Below, one piece after another: positions 33,986 to 42,889 of a DNA stretch of 64,000 nt. The notes below the pieces were generated by a model. The model did not search any database. It had not been told where the DNA came from and saw nothing but the letters and a program-made list of their open reading frames with translations. The DNA lies in NCBI GenBank assembly GCA_943371025.1, contig CALRTC020000017.1:62001-126000 (forward strand). The letters run 5' to 3'. Both the position numbers and the translations under genes were made by a program. This DNA is from Niveispirillum sp943371025 (GTDB lineage Bacteria; Pseudomonadota; Alphaproteobacteria; Azospirillales; Azospirillaceae). Numbering within the stretch: position 1 is the first letter of the stretch; every line of letters begins with the position of its first letter.

Positions 33986-34090
33986 GGTTTGATCTCTCTC
34001 CAGGAGATGGATTGTTGGTGATTCAGCCTTCCCGTCCTTCGACCAAGGGCGTCAGGACAGGCAATCGTGGTTGAATTCAATGCCTCCCAA

Positions 34091-34172
34091 CCGTCACCCC
34101 GGCGATGGCCGGGGTCCAGATTCCAGGCACTCTGCTTTACGACATGGACCCCGGCCTTCGCCGGGGTGACGG
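34091..34172. repeat. Paired palindrome with short spacer
   Basis: Arms CCGTCACCCCGGCGATGGCC and the inverse, separated by only about 25 bases. This is an intermediate form between single and paired palindromes. Confidence 0.8.
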
Positions 34173-34211
34173 AAGAGGGGCGGTGGCCGGCTTCTTCAAA
34201 TCACAGCGGCT

Positions 34212-34994
34212 CTATTCCCCGAACCGGGTCCGCACCTGGCCCAGCCCTTCGATTTCCACCTCGAACGCGTCCCCGGCGCCGGCCGCCACCATGGGGCCGA
34301 GCGCGCCCGACAAGATGGTGTCCCCGGCCCGAAGCGGCGATCCCGCCCGCGCCATCACCCGCGCCAGCCAGAGCGAGGCGGTGAGCGGCGAGCCCAGGCA
34401 GGCCGAACCCTGGCCGCTGGACACTTCCTGATCCCCACGCCGCATGCGCATGCGGCAGGCGACCGGATCGAAGCTTTCCAGCCGCACGGGCCGCGAGCCC
34501 AGCACATAGAGGCCGGACGAGGCATTATCGGCGATGGTATCGGTAATGCGGATATCCCAGCCGGCAATGCGCGACCCCACCACCTCGATCGCCGGCAGCG
34601 CGAAGCCGATGGCGCGCAGCAGGTCGGCCATGGTCGGCAGCTCCGGCGTCAGGTCGCGGTCCAGGACGAAGGCAATCTCGGCCTCCGCCTTGGGCTGTAG
34701 GACGTCAGACAGGGGGATGGGTTCGGCATCGGCGCGCGCCATGTCGGCGTACAGCATGCCGTAATCGGGCTGGTCCACGCCCAGTTGGCGTTGCACGGCG
34801 GGAGAGGTCAGGCCGATCTTGCGCCCCACCAGCCGCCGGCCGGCGGCCAGCGCGCGGTCGGTGTTCAGACGCTGCACCGCATAGGCGGCGTCCACATCGC
34901 CGACCGGCAGCCGGTCGCGCACGGGCGGGATGGGGGTGCGGGTCTGTTCGGCCCGGAACAGATCATCGGCGATCTGGCGGATGATGTCGGACAT
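34212..34994 (-). CDS. 2-keto-4-pentenoate hydratase (MhpD/BphH family)
   Basis: 260-residue FAH-fold hydratase adding water to 2-hydroxypenta-2,4-dienoate, the common product of meta-cleavage pathways. The start at 34994 follows AAGGATAGAGG. Family features are VGRKIGLTSPAVQRQLGV, PKAEAEIAFVLDRDL with acidic metal ligands, and SGALGPMVAAGAGDAFEVE. The next enzymes of the usual pathway (4-hydroxy-2-oxovalerate aldolase, acylating acetaldehyde dehydrogenase) are absent from the window. It ends a tight group with the ferredoxin reductase, 10 bases apart. Confidence 0.88.
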   Translation of the reverse strand: MSDIIRQIADDLFRAEQTRTPIPPVRDRLPVGDVDAAYAVQRLNTDRALAAGRRLVGRKIGLTSPAVQRQLGVDQPDYGMLYADMARADAEPIPLSDVLQPKAEAEIAFVLDRDLTPELPTMADLLRAIGFALPAIEVVGSRIAGWDIRITDTIADNASSGLYVLGSRPVRLESFDPVACRMRMRRGDQEVSSGQGSACLGSPLTASLWLARVMARAGSPLRAGDTILSGALGPMVAAGAGDAFEVEIEGLGQVRTRFGE

Positions 34995-35004
34995 GCCTCT
35001 ATCC

Positions 35005-36228
35005 TTAATTCTTGGGCAGGGCGGTGACGGCGCGGCGCAGGTTGAAGCCGGGATCGGCCAGATCGGCCACGGCAAGGGACGCCCGCGCATTGACCAGTCG
35101 GCGCAGCGCCGCCATATCGCCGGGCGCGTTCAGGCTGCTGGCGCCATTGATGCGGCCATCGACCAGATGGATGGTGGAAAAGGCCCCGGCCGGGTCGCCG
35201 CGCAGCACCATGTCGCCGCGCGTGGCATCGCCGCAGGCCTGCAGGTTCAGATCATACTGGTCGGACCAGAACCAGGGCGCATCCTGATAGGGGCCGCCCA
35301 GGCCCAGCATGGCGCGGGCGGTAGCAATGGCCTGGTTCTGGGCATTGGCCCAGGTCTCCACCCGCAGCCAGCGGCCGTGCCAGGCGCTCCACTGGCTGGC
35401 CACATCGCCCACGGCAAAGATGCCGGACAGCGAGGTGAAGCCATAGGCGTCGACGCGGATGCCTTCGGCCGTGCCGATGCCCAGCGGCACGGCCAGATCG
35501 ATGCAGGGATCAACGCCGATACCGACCAGGATCAGGTCGCAGGCGATGAAATCGCCATTGTCCAGCCGCACGCCACCATCCACGGCCCGGTCCACCTGCC
35601 TGCCCGGATGCAGCCGAACGCCTTCGGCCCGGTGACGATCGACCAGACGGTCGGACACGGGGGCCGGCACGGCACGGGACAAGAGGGCGGGGGCCGCTTC
35701 CACCAGATCGACGGCGCAGCCCCGGCGGATGGCGGCGGCCGCCACCTCCAGCCCGATGACGCCCCCGCCCAGCACCAGCAGGCGGAACCCATGCCGCAAC
35801 CGGGCCCGCAAGGTGCGGGCATCTTCCACACTGCGCAGATACTGGACCGGCACCGGCCCGCCTTCCAGGCCCGGCAGCCGGCGCGGGCGGGTGCCCGTGG
35901 CAAAGACCAGCCGGTCATAGGACAGGACCTGCCCGCCGGCCAGCGTCACCTGCCGGGTCAGGGCGTTGATGCCGGTGGCCGCCATGCCGGTCAGCAGCCT
36001 TATGTCGGCCTCCACCCATTCCGCCGGGGACTTCATGGGCACAGGCTCGCGGGTGGGGTCCAGCAGCATTTCCTTGGAAAGCTGCGGCCGTTCATAGGGG
36101 GGCGACAGCTCGGCCCCCACCAGGGTGATGGTGCCCTTGTGGCCGGCATCGCGCAGCGCCTCGGCCACACGCGCACCGGCCTGCCCGGCGCCCAGAATGA
36201 TGATGCGGTCGTTCAACGCATCCGCCAT
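35005..36228 (-). CDS. Ferredoxin reductase component of the ring-hydroxylating dioxygenase
   Basis: 407-residue FAD- and NAD(P)H-binding protein of the BphA4/HcaD type. The FAD loop is IIILGAGQAGARVAEAL at the N-terminus, the NAD loop LLVLGGGVIGLEVAAAA near residue 150, and the second FAD motif GIFAVGDVA near residue 275. PPYERPQLSKEML is typical of dioxygenase reductases. It would pass electrons to the Rieske ferredoxin (40561-40887) and on to the dioxygenase, although it is encoded ~4.7 kb downstream of the ferredoxin in the same direction. Confidence 0.88.
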   Translation of the reverse strand: MADALNDRIIILGAGQAGARVAEALRDAGHKGTITLVGAELSPPYERPQLSKEMLLDPTREPVPMKSPAEWVEADIRLLTGMAATGINALTRQVTLAGGQVLSYDRLVFATGTRPRRLPGLEGGPVPVQYLRSVEDARTLRARLRHGFRLLVLGGGVIGLEVAAAAIRRGCAVDLVEAAPALLSRAVPAPVSDRLVDRHRAEGVRLHPGRQVDRAVDGGVRLDNGDFIACDLILVGIGVDPCIDLAVPLGIGTAEGIRVDAYGFTSLSGIFAVGDVASQWSAWHGRWLRVETWANAQNQAIATARAMLGLGGPYQDAPWFWSDQYDLNLQACGDATRGDMVLRGDPAGAFSTIHLVDGRINGASSLNAPGDMAALRRLVNARASLAVADLADPGFNLRRAVTALPKN

Positions 36229-36278
36229 GGGGAATTCCTGTGGGGGTTGGGGGAGTGACGGTGGATCGCCCCTTCCTT

Positions 36279-36402
36279 CCGTCATCCCGGCGAAAGCCGG
36301 GACCCAGGGGCCAAGCGCCCGACCTTTCAGCAGCTTTGATCGACGCAGCGACGAGGTTTGATCCTGTGGCCCCTGGGTCCCGGCTTTCGCCGGGATGACG
36401 GG
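36279..36402. repeat. Paired palindrome, class 1
   Basis: Arms and spacer match 60655-60778 closely, including the spacer words CAGCTTTGATCGACGC and GATCCTGTGGCCCC. It lies between the TonB receptor and the reductase gene. Confidence 0.88.
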
Positions 36403-36440
36403 AAGGAGCGAGTGGGGGAGCCGTGTCTGCCCCCCACTGA

Positions 36441-38786
36441 TCAGAACCGGACCGTCGCCTCCACCCCGAAGGTGCGCGGGGCGCCGGGGGTGAAGAAGTC
36501 GAAGGCGAAGCTCTCGATGTTCAGCCCGTAGCTATAATAGTACTTGTTGAACAGGTTCTTGCCCCAGATGGCGATGGTCAGGTTGTCGCTGTCATAGCGC
36601 AGGCGGGCATCGACCAGCGTATAGGCACCCTGGCCGTTACGGATGGGGCCGGCGGCTTGACGGTCGTTGAACATGTCGAAATACTGGCGCGAGGCGTATT
36701 GCACATCGGCATTGGCGATCAGGTTGCCATCGCCGATCTGGGCCAGCACCACTTCGGGCGACAGGGACGCCGTCCATTTCGGCGCAAACGGGAAGGCATT
36801 GCCGCCCAGCGCGATGCCGCGCGGGTCCTTGGCCGCCGCATCGCCCGGTGCCAGATACTGCCCGTCCTTGTAGCGGGTGTTCAGGTAGCCCAGGGCCGCC
36901 TGGATACGCACGTCGGACGACAGGAAGGCCGTGGCCTCCAGTTCGAACCCGTACATGCGGCCGTCAAGGGAGCGCAGATAGGCGACGCCGTTCTGGATCT
37001 CCTGCACCTGCTGGCCCTTATAGTCATTGTAGAACAGGGCGGCGTTGAATTGCAGGGCATTGTCCAGGAAACGACCCTTATAGCCGCCTTCGAACGCGTC
37101 CACTTCCTCCGGTTTCACGAAGTTGGGCACGGGCACGATGGACTGGCCGTTGAAGGACCCGGAGCGATAGCCGCGGGAATAGCTGCCATAGACCATGCCC
37201 TGGTCGCCGACATCCTGGCTCAGCACGACGCGGCCCGTGGGCTTGGTCACGCTTTCCTTGATCGAAGGATCGGCCGCGACCAGCACGGGCAGACCCGGCA
37301 GGACCGGCGCGCCCTTGGACGCATAGGTATAAAGGAACGGCGTGCCCGAACTGTCGCGCAGGAAGGAGCTGTAATCGGTCAGCTTCACCGCTTCATGCGT
37401 CAGGCGGCCGCCGAGCGTCAGCTTGGTGCTGTCGGTCAGATCGATCACCGCTTCGGCATAGGCGGCATATGTGGCCTGGGCCTGGGCCAGTTCCTGATGC
37501 GCATCGATGGCGGTGGGCGGCACCTGGGTGGGCGGATAGAAATTGCCGCCGGGATTGAACTTGCCCGGACCGGCAAAGGCCGACAGGAAGCCGACATACT
37601 GGTAATTGTTGGAAACCTTCACCTGCTGCCAGCCGGCATAGAGACCGCCGATCAGGCTGAACTTGTCGGCGTCATAGGTGGCGTGGACATCCTGGCCAAG
37701 GGAATTGAAATTGGCGGCGTTGGGCCGCCACTCGCCGATGGCGCTGGGCGAACCGTCGAAATCGAACGGCTGGTAAAGGTCGCCCGTGTCATAGCCGGTG
37801 ACGGACGAGATGGTGACCTTGTCCAGCGCGATATCGGCCTTCAGGTTCAGGCCGCGGGCGTTGGAGACGAACTTGCCCTGGTTGGTCGCGGCCGATTCCC
37901 GCTTGCCAATGCCGGTCAGGACGCGGCCCGTGATATCGGCGCCGGTCGGGTTCAACTGCTTGATGATTCCGGTGGAGCCCACCGGTTCATTGTGCGAGAG
38001 GTAGCCGCGCAGCGTCAGGTCGATGACGTCATTGGGCTTGGCCCGGATGGACAGGCGGCCGGCCATGCTGTCATCGCTGTCGAAATCGTCGGTCCCCACC
38101 AGCTTGTTGGTGGCGCCATAGCGCTGGGTGACGTTCTTGATATAGCCGTCGCGCTTCAGGCGGGTGAAGGCGATGCGGGCCCCCAGCTCATCCTCCACCA
38201 GCGTCGCCTCGGCGGCGCCGGTCAGGGTGAAGCGGCCGTAATTGCCGATGCCGGCCGTCAGATAGCCCTTGTCATCGCCCAGTTCCGGGCGGCGGGTGAT
38301 CAGGTTGATGGCGCCACCCGTGGTGTTGCGACCGTACAGCGTACCCTGCGGGCCCTTCAGCACCTCGATCCGCTCCAGATCGTACAGGGCCGCGCCATGG
38401 CTGGCGCGGAAGCCCTGATAGGCTTCATCGAAATAGACGCCGATGGGCGACTGGGCGTTGGGGTTGAATTCGTTGGCCACACCGACGCCGCGGATGGTGA
38501 AGTTCGGCTGGGTTTCGGAGAAGGGCGAATTCACGCGCACGTTCGGCATCATGCCGGACAGGGCGGCGGCACTGTTGACACCCTTGGTTTCCAGCGCGTC
38601 GGCGCCCAGGGCCGCGATGGACACAGGCACGGTCTGCAGGTTTTCCGCCCGGCGGTTGGCCGTGACGATGATTTCCTCAAGCTGCAACGGGGCGGACTGA
38701 TCGGCAGCCAGGACCGGCAGGGCGGCGAAGGCAACGGCCGACAGGGCCAGGGCACTGCTGCAATACCCGAAACTATTCCTTCTCAT
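36441..38786 (-). CDS. TonB-dependent receptor of the aromatic block
   Basis: 781-residue outer-membrane receptor. The start at 38786 follows AAGGAAGG and gives a clean signal peptide (ALSAVAFAALPVLAAD). The TonB-box-like EEIIVTANRR is followed by a plug (VPVSIAALGADALETKG, RGVGVANEFNPNAQSP) and a barrel ending in FGVEATVRF with terminal Phe. It is of the broad group common in sphingomonads and Caulobacter relatives that import hydrophobic or sugar-like compounds. Lying between acyl-CoA ligase and reductase, it may take up the aromatic growth substrate or a conjugate of it. A multi-hairpin repeat lies upstream. Confidence 0.9.
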   Translation of the reverse strand: MRRNSFGYCSSALALSAVAFAALPVLAADQSAPLQLEEIIVTANRRAENLQTVPVSIAALGADALETKGVNSAAALSGMMPNVRVNSPFSETQPNFTIRGVGVANEFNPNAQSPIGVYFDEAYQGFRASHGAALYDLERIEVLKGPQGTLYGRNTTGGAINLITRRPELGDDKGYLTAGIGNYGRFTLTGAAEATLVEDELGARIAFTRLKRDGYIKNVTQRYGATNKLVGTDDFDSDDSMAGRLSIRAKPNDVIDLTLRGYLSHNEPVGSTGIIKQLNPTGADITGRVLTGIGKRESAATNQGKFVSNARGLNLKADIALDKVTISSVTGYDTGDLYQPFDFDGSPSAIGEWRPNAANFNSLGQDVHATYDADKFSLIGGLYAGWQQVKVSNNYQYVGFLSAFAGPGKFNPGGNFYPPTQVPPTAIDAHQELAQAQATYAAYAEAVIDLTDSTKLTLGGRLTHEAVKLTDYSSFLRDSSGTPFLYTYASKGAPVLPGLPVLVAADPSIKESVTKPTGRVVLSQDVGDQGMVYGSYSRGYRSGSFNGQSIVPVPNFVKPEEVDAFEGGYKGRFLDNALQFNAALFYNDYKGQQVQEIQNGVAYLRSLDGRMYGFELEATAFLSSDVRIQAALGYLNTRYKDGQYLAPGDAAAKDPRGIALGGNAFPFAPKWTASLSPEVVLAQIGDGNLIANADVQYASRQYFDMFNDRQAAGPIRNGQGAYTLVDARLRYDSDNLTIAIWGKNLFNKYYYSYGLNIESFAFDFFTPGAPRTFGVEATVRF

Positions 38787-38861
38787 GGCGTTCCTTCCTT
38801 TGACCTTGTTCTGTTTATGGTCGGTCACCCGGCAACCCCCCGGCCGCCGGTTCATTCGTAT

Positions 38862-39008
38862 CTGCATGGATCAGAACCTGCGGTCCTGATCCATGCAGCC
38901 CTCATGCGCCGGGCGCCGCCATCCGGCGGCTTGGCTTACGCGCGCATGGGCGCGCGGGCGCTCAACGCACCAACCAGGTTGCGATGAGTTCCACTCACCG
39001 CAACCTGG
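38862..39008 (+). repeat. Multi-hairpin repeat, copy 1
   Basis: A string of hairpins. 38862-38898 is a 13-bp stem plus an A.C mismatch and 3 more pairs. 38915-38930 is GCCGCC-ATCC-GGCGGC followed by TTGGCT. 38940-38955 is GCGCGC-ATGG-GCGCGC. 38974-39008 is a 10-bp stem, A.C mismatch, then TGAG/CTCA. The central hairpin keeps the ATCC loop and TTGGCT tail of copies 2 and 3, while its stem differs by paired changes. It occupies the 236-base gap between ligase and TonB receptor. Confidence 0.75.
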
Positions 39009-39022
39009 CATTACATGTTCAC

Positions 39023-40564
39023 TCAACTTCGCTGCGCGGCCTCTGTCAGGGCCTTGCGCAGGATTTTCCCCGTGGCGTTGCGCGGGAAATCGTCCAGGAC
39101 CAGATAGCGGGACGGGCATTTGAACCGGGCCAGCCGGGCCGTGGCATGGGCCCGCGCCGCCGCCTCGTCGAAGCTGTGGCCGGGGCGGGTGACGATGGCC
39201 GCCCCCACCACTTCGCCCCATTTGGCGTCGGGAATGCCGAAGACGGCGCATTCGCGCACGTCCGGCAGTTCGGCCAGCACGCGCTCCACCTCCTGCGGGA
39301 AGACGTTTTCCCCTCCGGAAATGACCATCTCCTTGATGCGGTCGACGATGTAGAGATACCCGTCGGCATCGATGCGGCCGGCATCGCCGGTGCGGAACCA
39401 GCCGTCCAGCGTCCAGGCGGTTGCTGTCTTTTCCGGGTTGCGCCAATAGCCCAGGAACAGGTTGGGGCCCTTGATCTGGACCTCTCCCACCTCTCCGTCA
39501 TCGGCCACCGACCCGTCCAGGCGGGCGATGCGCACCGACACGCCCATGATGGGCCGCCCGGCGGAGCGCAGCAGTTCCCCCCGCCCTGCCAGCGCCGCCA
39601 TATGGTCGGCCGGGTTCAGGGTGGTGGAGATGCCAGCCGTTTCCGTCAGCCCGTAACCCTGGATGAATTCACAGCCGAACAGCGACAGCGCCTCGCGCAG
39701 CATGCCCTCAGGAATGGGGGACGCGCCGTAGCAGATGCGGCGCACGCCTTCCACCCAGGTCACACCACGGGCTGCGGCCTCCAGCAGCAATTGCCCGATC
39801 ATGGCCGGCACCAGCATGGTTCCGGCCACGCGACCCTCCACCAGCAGGTCGAACACCTCCCCCACATTGAAGCGCGGCGGCAGTTCAACGCGGGCACCCG
39901 CCAACAGCGCGGCGCTGGCCGTGATGGTGGCGGCGATATGGAACAGGGGTGTCACGATCAACACCCCCTCCCCCGGCCGATAGGGCTGGGTATGGAAGAA
40001 CTGTTCGATCTGCGCGGCCCAGGCGCCATGGCTGATCAGGATGCCGCTGGGGCGGCCCGTGGTGCCACTGGTATACATCTGGAACAGCGGATGATTGGGG
40101 TCCCAGTCCCGGTCGGGCGCGGTGACAGGTTCGGACGCGCGCAGCCAGTCGGCCATATCGACCCAGCCGGGGCGCGGCCCGTCCAGGCAGATGCGCGGGC
40201 AGGACACCGATCCGGGCACCGCGTCGAACATATCCGCCCCGGCGCTGTCGGCCAGCACCAGGGACGGGTCGGCATCGGCCGCGATCTCCGCGATCTCCCG
40301 CGGGGCCAGCCGGGTATTCAGCGGCGTCAGCACCACGCCCGCCGCCGAGGCCGCCATGAAGCCCAGCAGCCCTTCCCGCCGGTTGGCGGACAGTATGACG
40401 ACGCGGTCGCCGGGCTTCAGCCCGGCCGCGACAAAGCCCGCCGCCAGCCGGCCGACCAGATGGCCGGCCGCCTTGAAATCCACCTCCCCCATGCCGTCGA
40501 TCAGGGCGACGGCATGGGGATGGCAGCGGGCGAACCAGTCCAGGCGGCGGTGGATGGGGATCAT
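39023..40564 (-). CDS. Acyl-CoA synthetase (AMP-dependent ligase)
   Basis: 513-residue ANL-superfamily enzyme activating a carboxylic acid to its CoA thioester through an adenylate. Motifs are the P-loop MYTSGTTGRPSGILISH, GYGLTETAGIST, DGWFRTGDAGRIDADGYL, and the C-terminal lysine region PRNATGKILRKAL. The start at 40564 overlaps the ferredoxin stop by 4 bases (ATGA). The meta-cleavage hydrolase releases an acid, and this ligase probably activates that acid for beta-oxidation with the thiolase downstream. Exact acid unknown. Confidence 0.9.
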   Translation of the reverse strand: MIPIHRRLDWFARCHPHAVALIDGMGEVDFKAAGHLVGRLAAGFVAAGLKPGDRVVILSANRREGLLGFMAASAAGVVLTPLNTRLAPREIAEIAADADPSLVLADSAGADMFDAVPGSVSCPRICLDGPRPGWVDMADWLRASEPVTAPDRDWDPNHPLFQMYTSGTTGRPSGILISHGAWAAQIEQFFHTQPYRPGEGVLIVTPLFHIAATITASAALLAGARVELPPRFNVGEVFDLLVEGRVAGTMLVPAMIGQLLLEAAARGVTWVEGVRRICYGASPIPEGMLREALSLFGCEFIQGYGLTETAGISTTLNPADHMAALAGRGELLRSAGRPIMGVSVRIARLDGSVADDGEVGEVQIKGPNLFLGYWRNPEKTATAWTLDGWFRTGDAGRIDADGYLYIVDRIKEMVISGGENVFPQEVERVLAELPDVRECAVFGIPDAKWGEVVGAAIVTRPGHSFDEAAARAHATARLARFKCPSRYLVLDDFPRNATGKILRKALTEAAQRS

Positions 40565-40887
40565 GCGGCATCCCCCAGATCGACGAACAGTTCGCCCCCC
40601 TCCACCAGAACCGGGAAGGTGCGGATATTGGTGCGGGCGGGTGCCGTCAGCGCCTTGCCCGTGCGCACGCAGAACTTCGCCATGTGCCAGGGACACTCGA
40701 TCGTGTCGCCTTCCAGCCAGCCATCGGCCAGCGAGGCTTTGTCATGGCTGCACCAGTCATCGGTGGCGTAGAAGCTGCCATCGACATTGTAGATGGTGAC
40801 CGGCGGTTCGCCGCAGACGCGCCGCAGCTCTCCCGGTGGCAGGGTCGCGGCAGACCCGGCGGAAACCAGGCGCTTGGTCTCAGCCAT
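40561..40887 (-). CDS. Rieske [2Fe-2S] ferredoxin of the dioxygenase
   Basis: 108-residue soluble electron carrier of the BphA3/HcaC type. The cluster ligands are C46 and H48 (DWCSHDKASL) and C65 and H68 (ECPWHMAKF). Standard length. It lies in a run of overlapping genes: it starts 8 bases inside the end of the C-C hydrolase gene and overlaps the acyl-CoA ligase start. It carries electrons from the reductase (35005-36228) to the dioxygenase alpha subunit. Confidence 0.93.
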   Translation of the reverse strand: MAETKRLVSAGSAATLPPGELRRVCGEPPVTIYNVDGSFYATDDWCSHDKASLADGWLEGDTIECPWHMAKFCVRTGKALTAPARTNIRTFPVLVEGGELFVDLGDAA

Positions 40888-41722
40888 TCAGGAACTCCGT
40901 CACCAGGGGATTGAACTCGTCCGCCTTTTCCCACTGGGCCCAATGGCCGCATTTGGGGAAGACATGCAGGCGCGCCTCCGGGATCTGCTTCAGCAGGATG
41001 AAGGCGCTGTCCAGCGGCATCACCCGGTCGTCGCGCCCCCAGACGATCAGCGTCTTGTGCGGCAGCAGGTCCAGCCGTTCGCGCCAGACATCGTCGGGCT
41101 GCGGCGGGCGGCCGTTGCGCACGGCGATGGGCGGGCAGGCCACCACTTCGGGCCGCGTCGCGGCCTTCAGCCGTTCGGCCACCAGCGGTTCGATATCGAT
41201 GCTCTGGTCATAGATCATCTCGCGGATGAAGGCCCCCATCCGCTCTGCCGAGGGGCCGGGCGGCAGATAGAAGCCGGCCAGCATCTTCAGGCCCGTGGTC
41301 GGCATGATGGTGGTGACGGGATAGCCGCCGCCGGAACCCATCAGCACCATCTTGCCCACCTTGTCGGGCCGGCGCAGGGCCAGCATCATGGAGGTGCCGC
41401 CGCCCAACGAATTGCCGACCATGTGCGCCTTGTCGATGCCGAGCGCGTCCAGGAACTTGCCCACATGCAGGCCGTAAAATTCGAAGAACTTGTCGGGGAT
41501 GGGCAGCTTGTCCGACTGGCCGAAGCCCGGCAGGTCGATGGTCAGCACGCGAAAATGCTTCGCCAGCGCCTGGATGTTGCGCGACCAGTTGGACAGGCCC
41601 GAGGCGCCGGGGCCGGCCCCGTGGATCAGGACGATGGGAAAGCCCTCGCCTGCTTCGTGATAGAAGGTGCGGATGCCGTCGACATCGACGAAACGGCCCG
41701 TGCCGATGGTTTGATCGGTCAT
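40880..41722 (-). CDS. Meta-cleavage product hydrolase (alpha/beta fold, BphD/MhpC-like)
   Basis: 280-residue C-C bond hydrolase. Nucleophile S105 lies in MVGNSLGGGTSM, the acid D232 in WGRDDRVMP, and the histidine H260 in FPKCGHWAQWE. The oxyanion-hole stretch is HGAGPGASGLSNW, characteristic of vinylogous 1,5-diketone hydrolases. It splits the ring-opened product into 2-hydroxypentadienoate and an acid. I start at ATG 41722; an in-frame TTG lies 18 bases upstream. It follows the extradiol dioxygenase in pathway and gene order. Confidence 0.9.
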   Translation of the reverse strand: MTDQTIGTGRFVDVDGIRTFYHEAGEGFPIVLIHGAGPGASGLSNWSRNIQALAKHFRVLTIDLPGFGQSDKLPIPDKFFEFYGLHVGKFLDALGIDKAHMVGNSLGGGTSMMLALRRPDKVGKMVLMGSGGGYPVTTIMPTTGLKMLAGFYLPPGPSAERMGAFIREMIYDQSIDIEPLVAERLKAATRPEVVACPPIAVRNGRPPQPDDVWRERLDLLPHKTLIVWGRDDRVMPLDSAFILLKQIPEARLHVFPKCGHWAQWEKADEFNPLVTEFLNG

Positions 41723-41820
41723 GTCAGTAACCCTTTGCAAGATACGGCCTGCTATTGCGCAATTCTCCCGTCATCCCGGTGGACGCCTGGAGCGCCAACT
41801 TAAGCAGTTGAAACAACGTG

Positions 41821-41908
41821 CCTCCCCCGCGAAAGCGGGGATCCAGGGGCCACCTGGAACCCCGCGTTGATACCCTTGGCCCCTGGACCCCCGCTTTCGC
41901 GGGGGAGG
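41821..41908. repeat. Paired palindrome, class 3
   Basis: CCTCCCCCGCGAAAGCGGGG arms around a ~28-base spacer, shorter than in the copy at 4355. A partial class 1 arm (CGTCATCCCGGT) lies at 41770. Together they fill the 270-base gap between ring-cleavage dioxygenase and hydrolase. Confidence 0.85.
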
Positions 41909-41992
41909 CAGGGAGGGGCAATGGGGCAGGTCGGCGCTTAAGGACGATCGCCTTGATGATGGGAAACATGTTCATGGCAGTCCCGGTGACGG

Positions 41993-42889
41993 TCAGATGC
42001 GGGCACGGTGATGGCCCCAGACGCTGATGGCGGCATGGGTGCCGACGGACCAGTCGGGCCCGCCGACCGCGATCCCCTCGCAGCCATATTCAACCTCGAA
42101 GCCGGACGGCGTGCGGACATAGAAGGACAGCATGCGGTCGTTGGAATGGCGCCCCAGCGTGGCCGTGATCTCCACGCCCGCCTTCATGGCGCGGTCGATG
42201 GCCAGGCCCACATCGTCGATGCCGGGCACTTCAAGCATGACATGGTGGATACGCTTGGCCCCCGGCATGGCGGGAGCGATGGCGATCGTGTGGTGGCGGT
42301 TGTTGCAATGCAGGAAATGCAGCGGAATGACGATGCCCGGTGCCGCTTCGAACAGGATGCGGTCGGACATGCGCATGCCCAGCACGGCCATGTAGAACTG
42401 CGTTGTGGCCGCCACATCGGCGGTGTTCACGATGATATGGCCCAGCCCCTGATCGCCGGTGACAAAGCCGGACAGCGGCTGCGGCGACTGGAACGGCACC
42501 TCCGGCACCAGCCAGGGACCGTAATAAAGCTCAATCGCCAGGCCGTTGGGATCGACACAGCGCGCCAGTTCCATGACGCCGCGTGTGGCGGCCAGGGCCG
42601 GGTCGCGGGTGATGGCGATGCCGGCCGCTTCGATGCGCTGCACAACGGCATCAAAATGTGCTGCGTTGCCGCATTCGAAGCCCGCATACAGGAAATCGTC
42701 GCTGGGATCATCATGCAGCGCAAAACGCCAGGCATGCTCGTCGATGCGGTAGCGGGTGGAACCGTCCGGCCCCTGGGCCGCCGGCATCAGGCCCAGCAGG
42801 ACGGCATGGTCGGCCCAGGCGGTCTGGGAGGAGACGCCGAAGCCCAGATAGCCCAGGGCGCCGACGGCATTGTCGTGAGTTTGGGTCAT
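41993..42889 (-). CDS. Extradiol ring-cleavage dioxygenase (VOC superfamily, BphC-like)
   Basis: 298-residue two-domain type I extradiol dioxygenase that opens a catechol next to its hydroxyls using Fe(II). The three iron ligands fit H151 (QGLGHIIVNT), H215 or H216 (RIHHVMLEV), and E267 (GFEVEYG). Active-site histidines in NNRHHTIAIA are also present. AGGAGG lies nine bases before the ATG, and the start overlaps the end of the diol dehydrogenase gene. The substrate should be a 2,3-dihydroxylated aromatic acid or biaryl made by the upstream enzymes. Confidence 0.92.
   Translation of the reverse strand: MTQTHDNAVGALGYLGFGVSSQTAWADHAVLLGLMPAAQGPDGSTRYRIDEHAWRFALHDDPSDDFLYAGFECGNAAHFDAVVQRIEAAGIAITRDPALAATRGVMELARCVDPNGLAIELYYGPWLVPEVPFQSPQPLSGFVTGDQGLGHIIVNTADVAATTQFYMAVLGMRMSDRILFEAAPGIVIPLHFLHCNNRHHTIAIAPAMPGAKRIHHVMLEVPGIDDVGLAIDRAMKAGVEITATLGRHSNDRMLSFYVRTPSGFEVEYGCEGIAVGGPDWSVGTHAAISVWGHHRARI

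Noticed and set aside
41740..41993. A small gene between ring-cleavage dioxygenase and hydrolase
   Set aside because: The only frames there run through the class 3 palindrome and lack ribosome sites.
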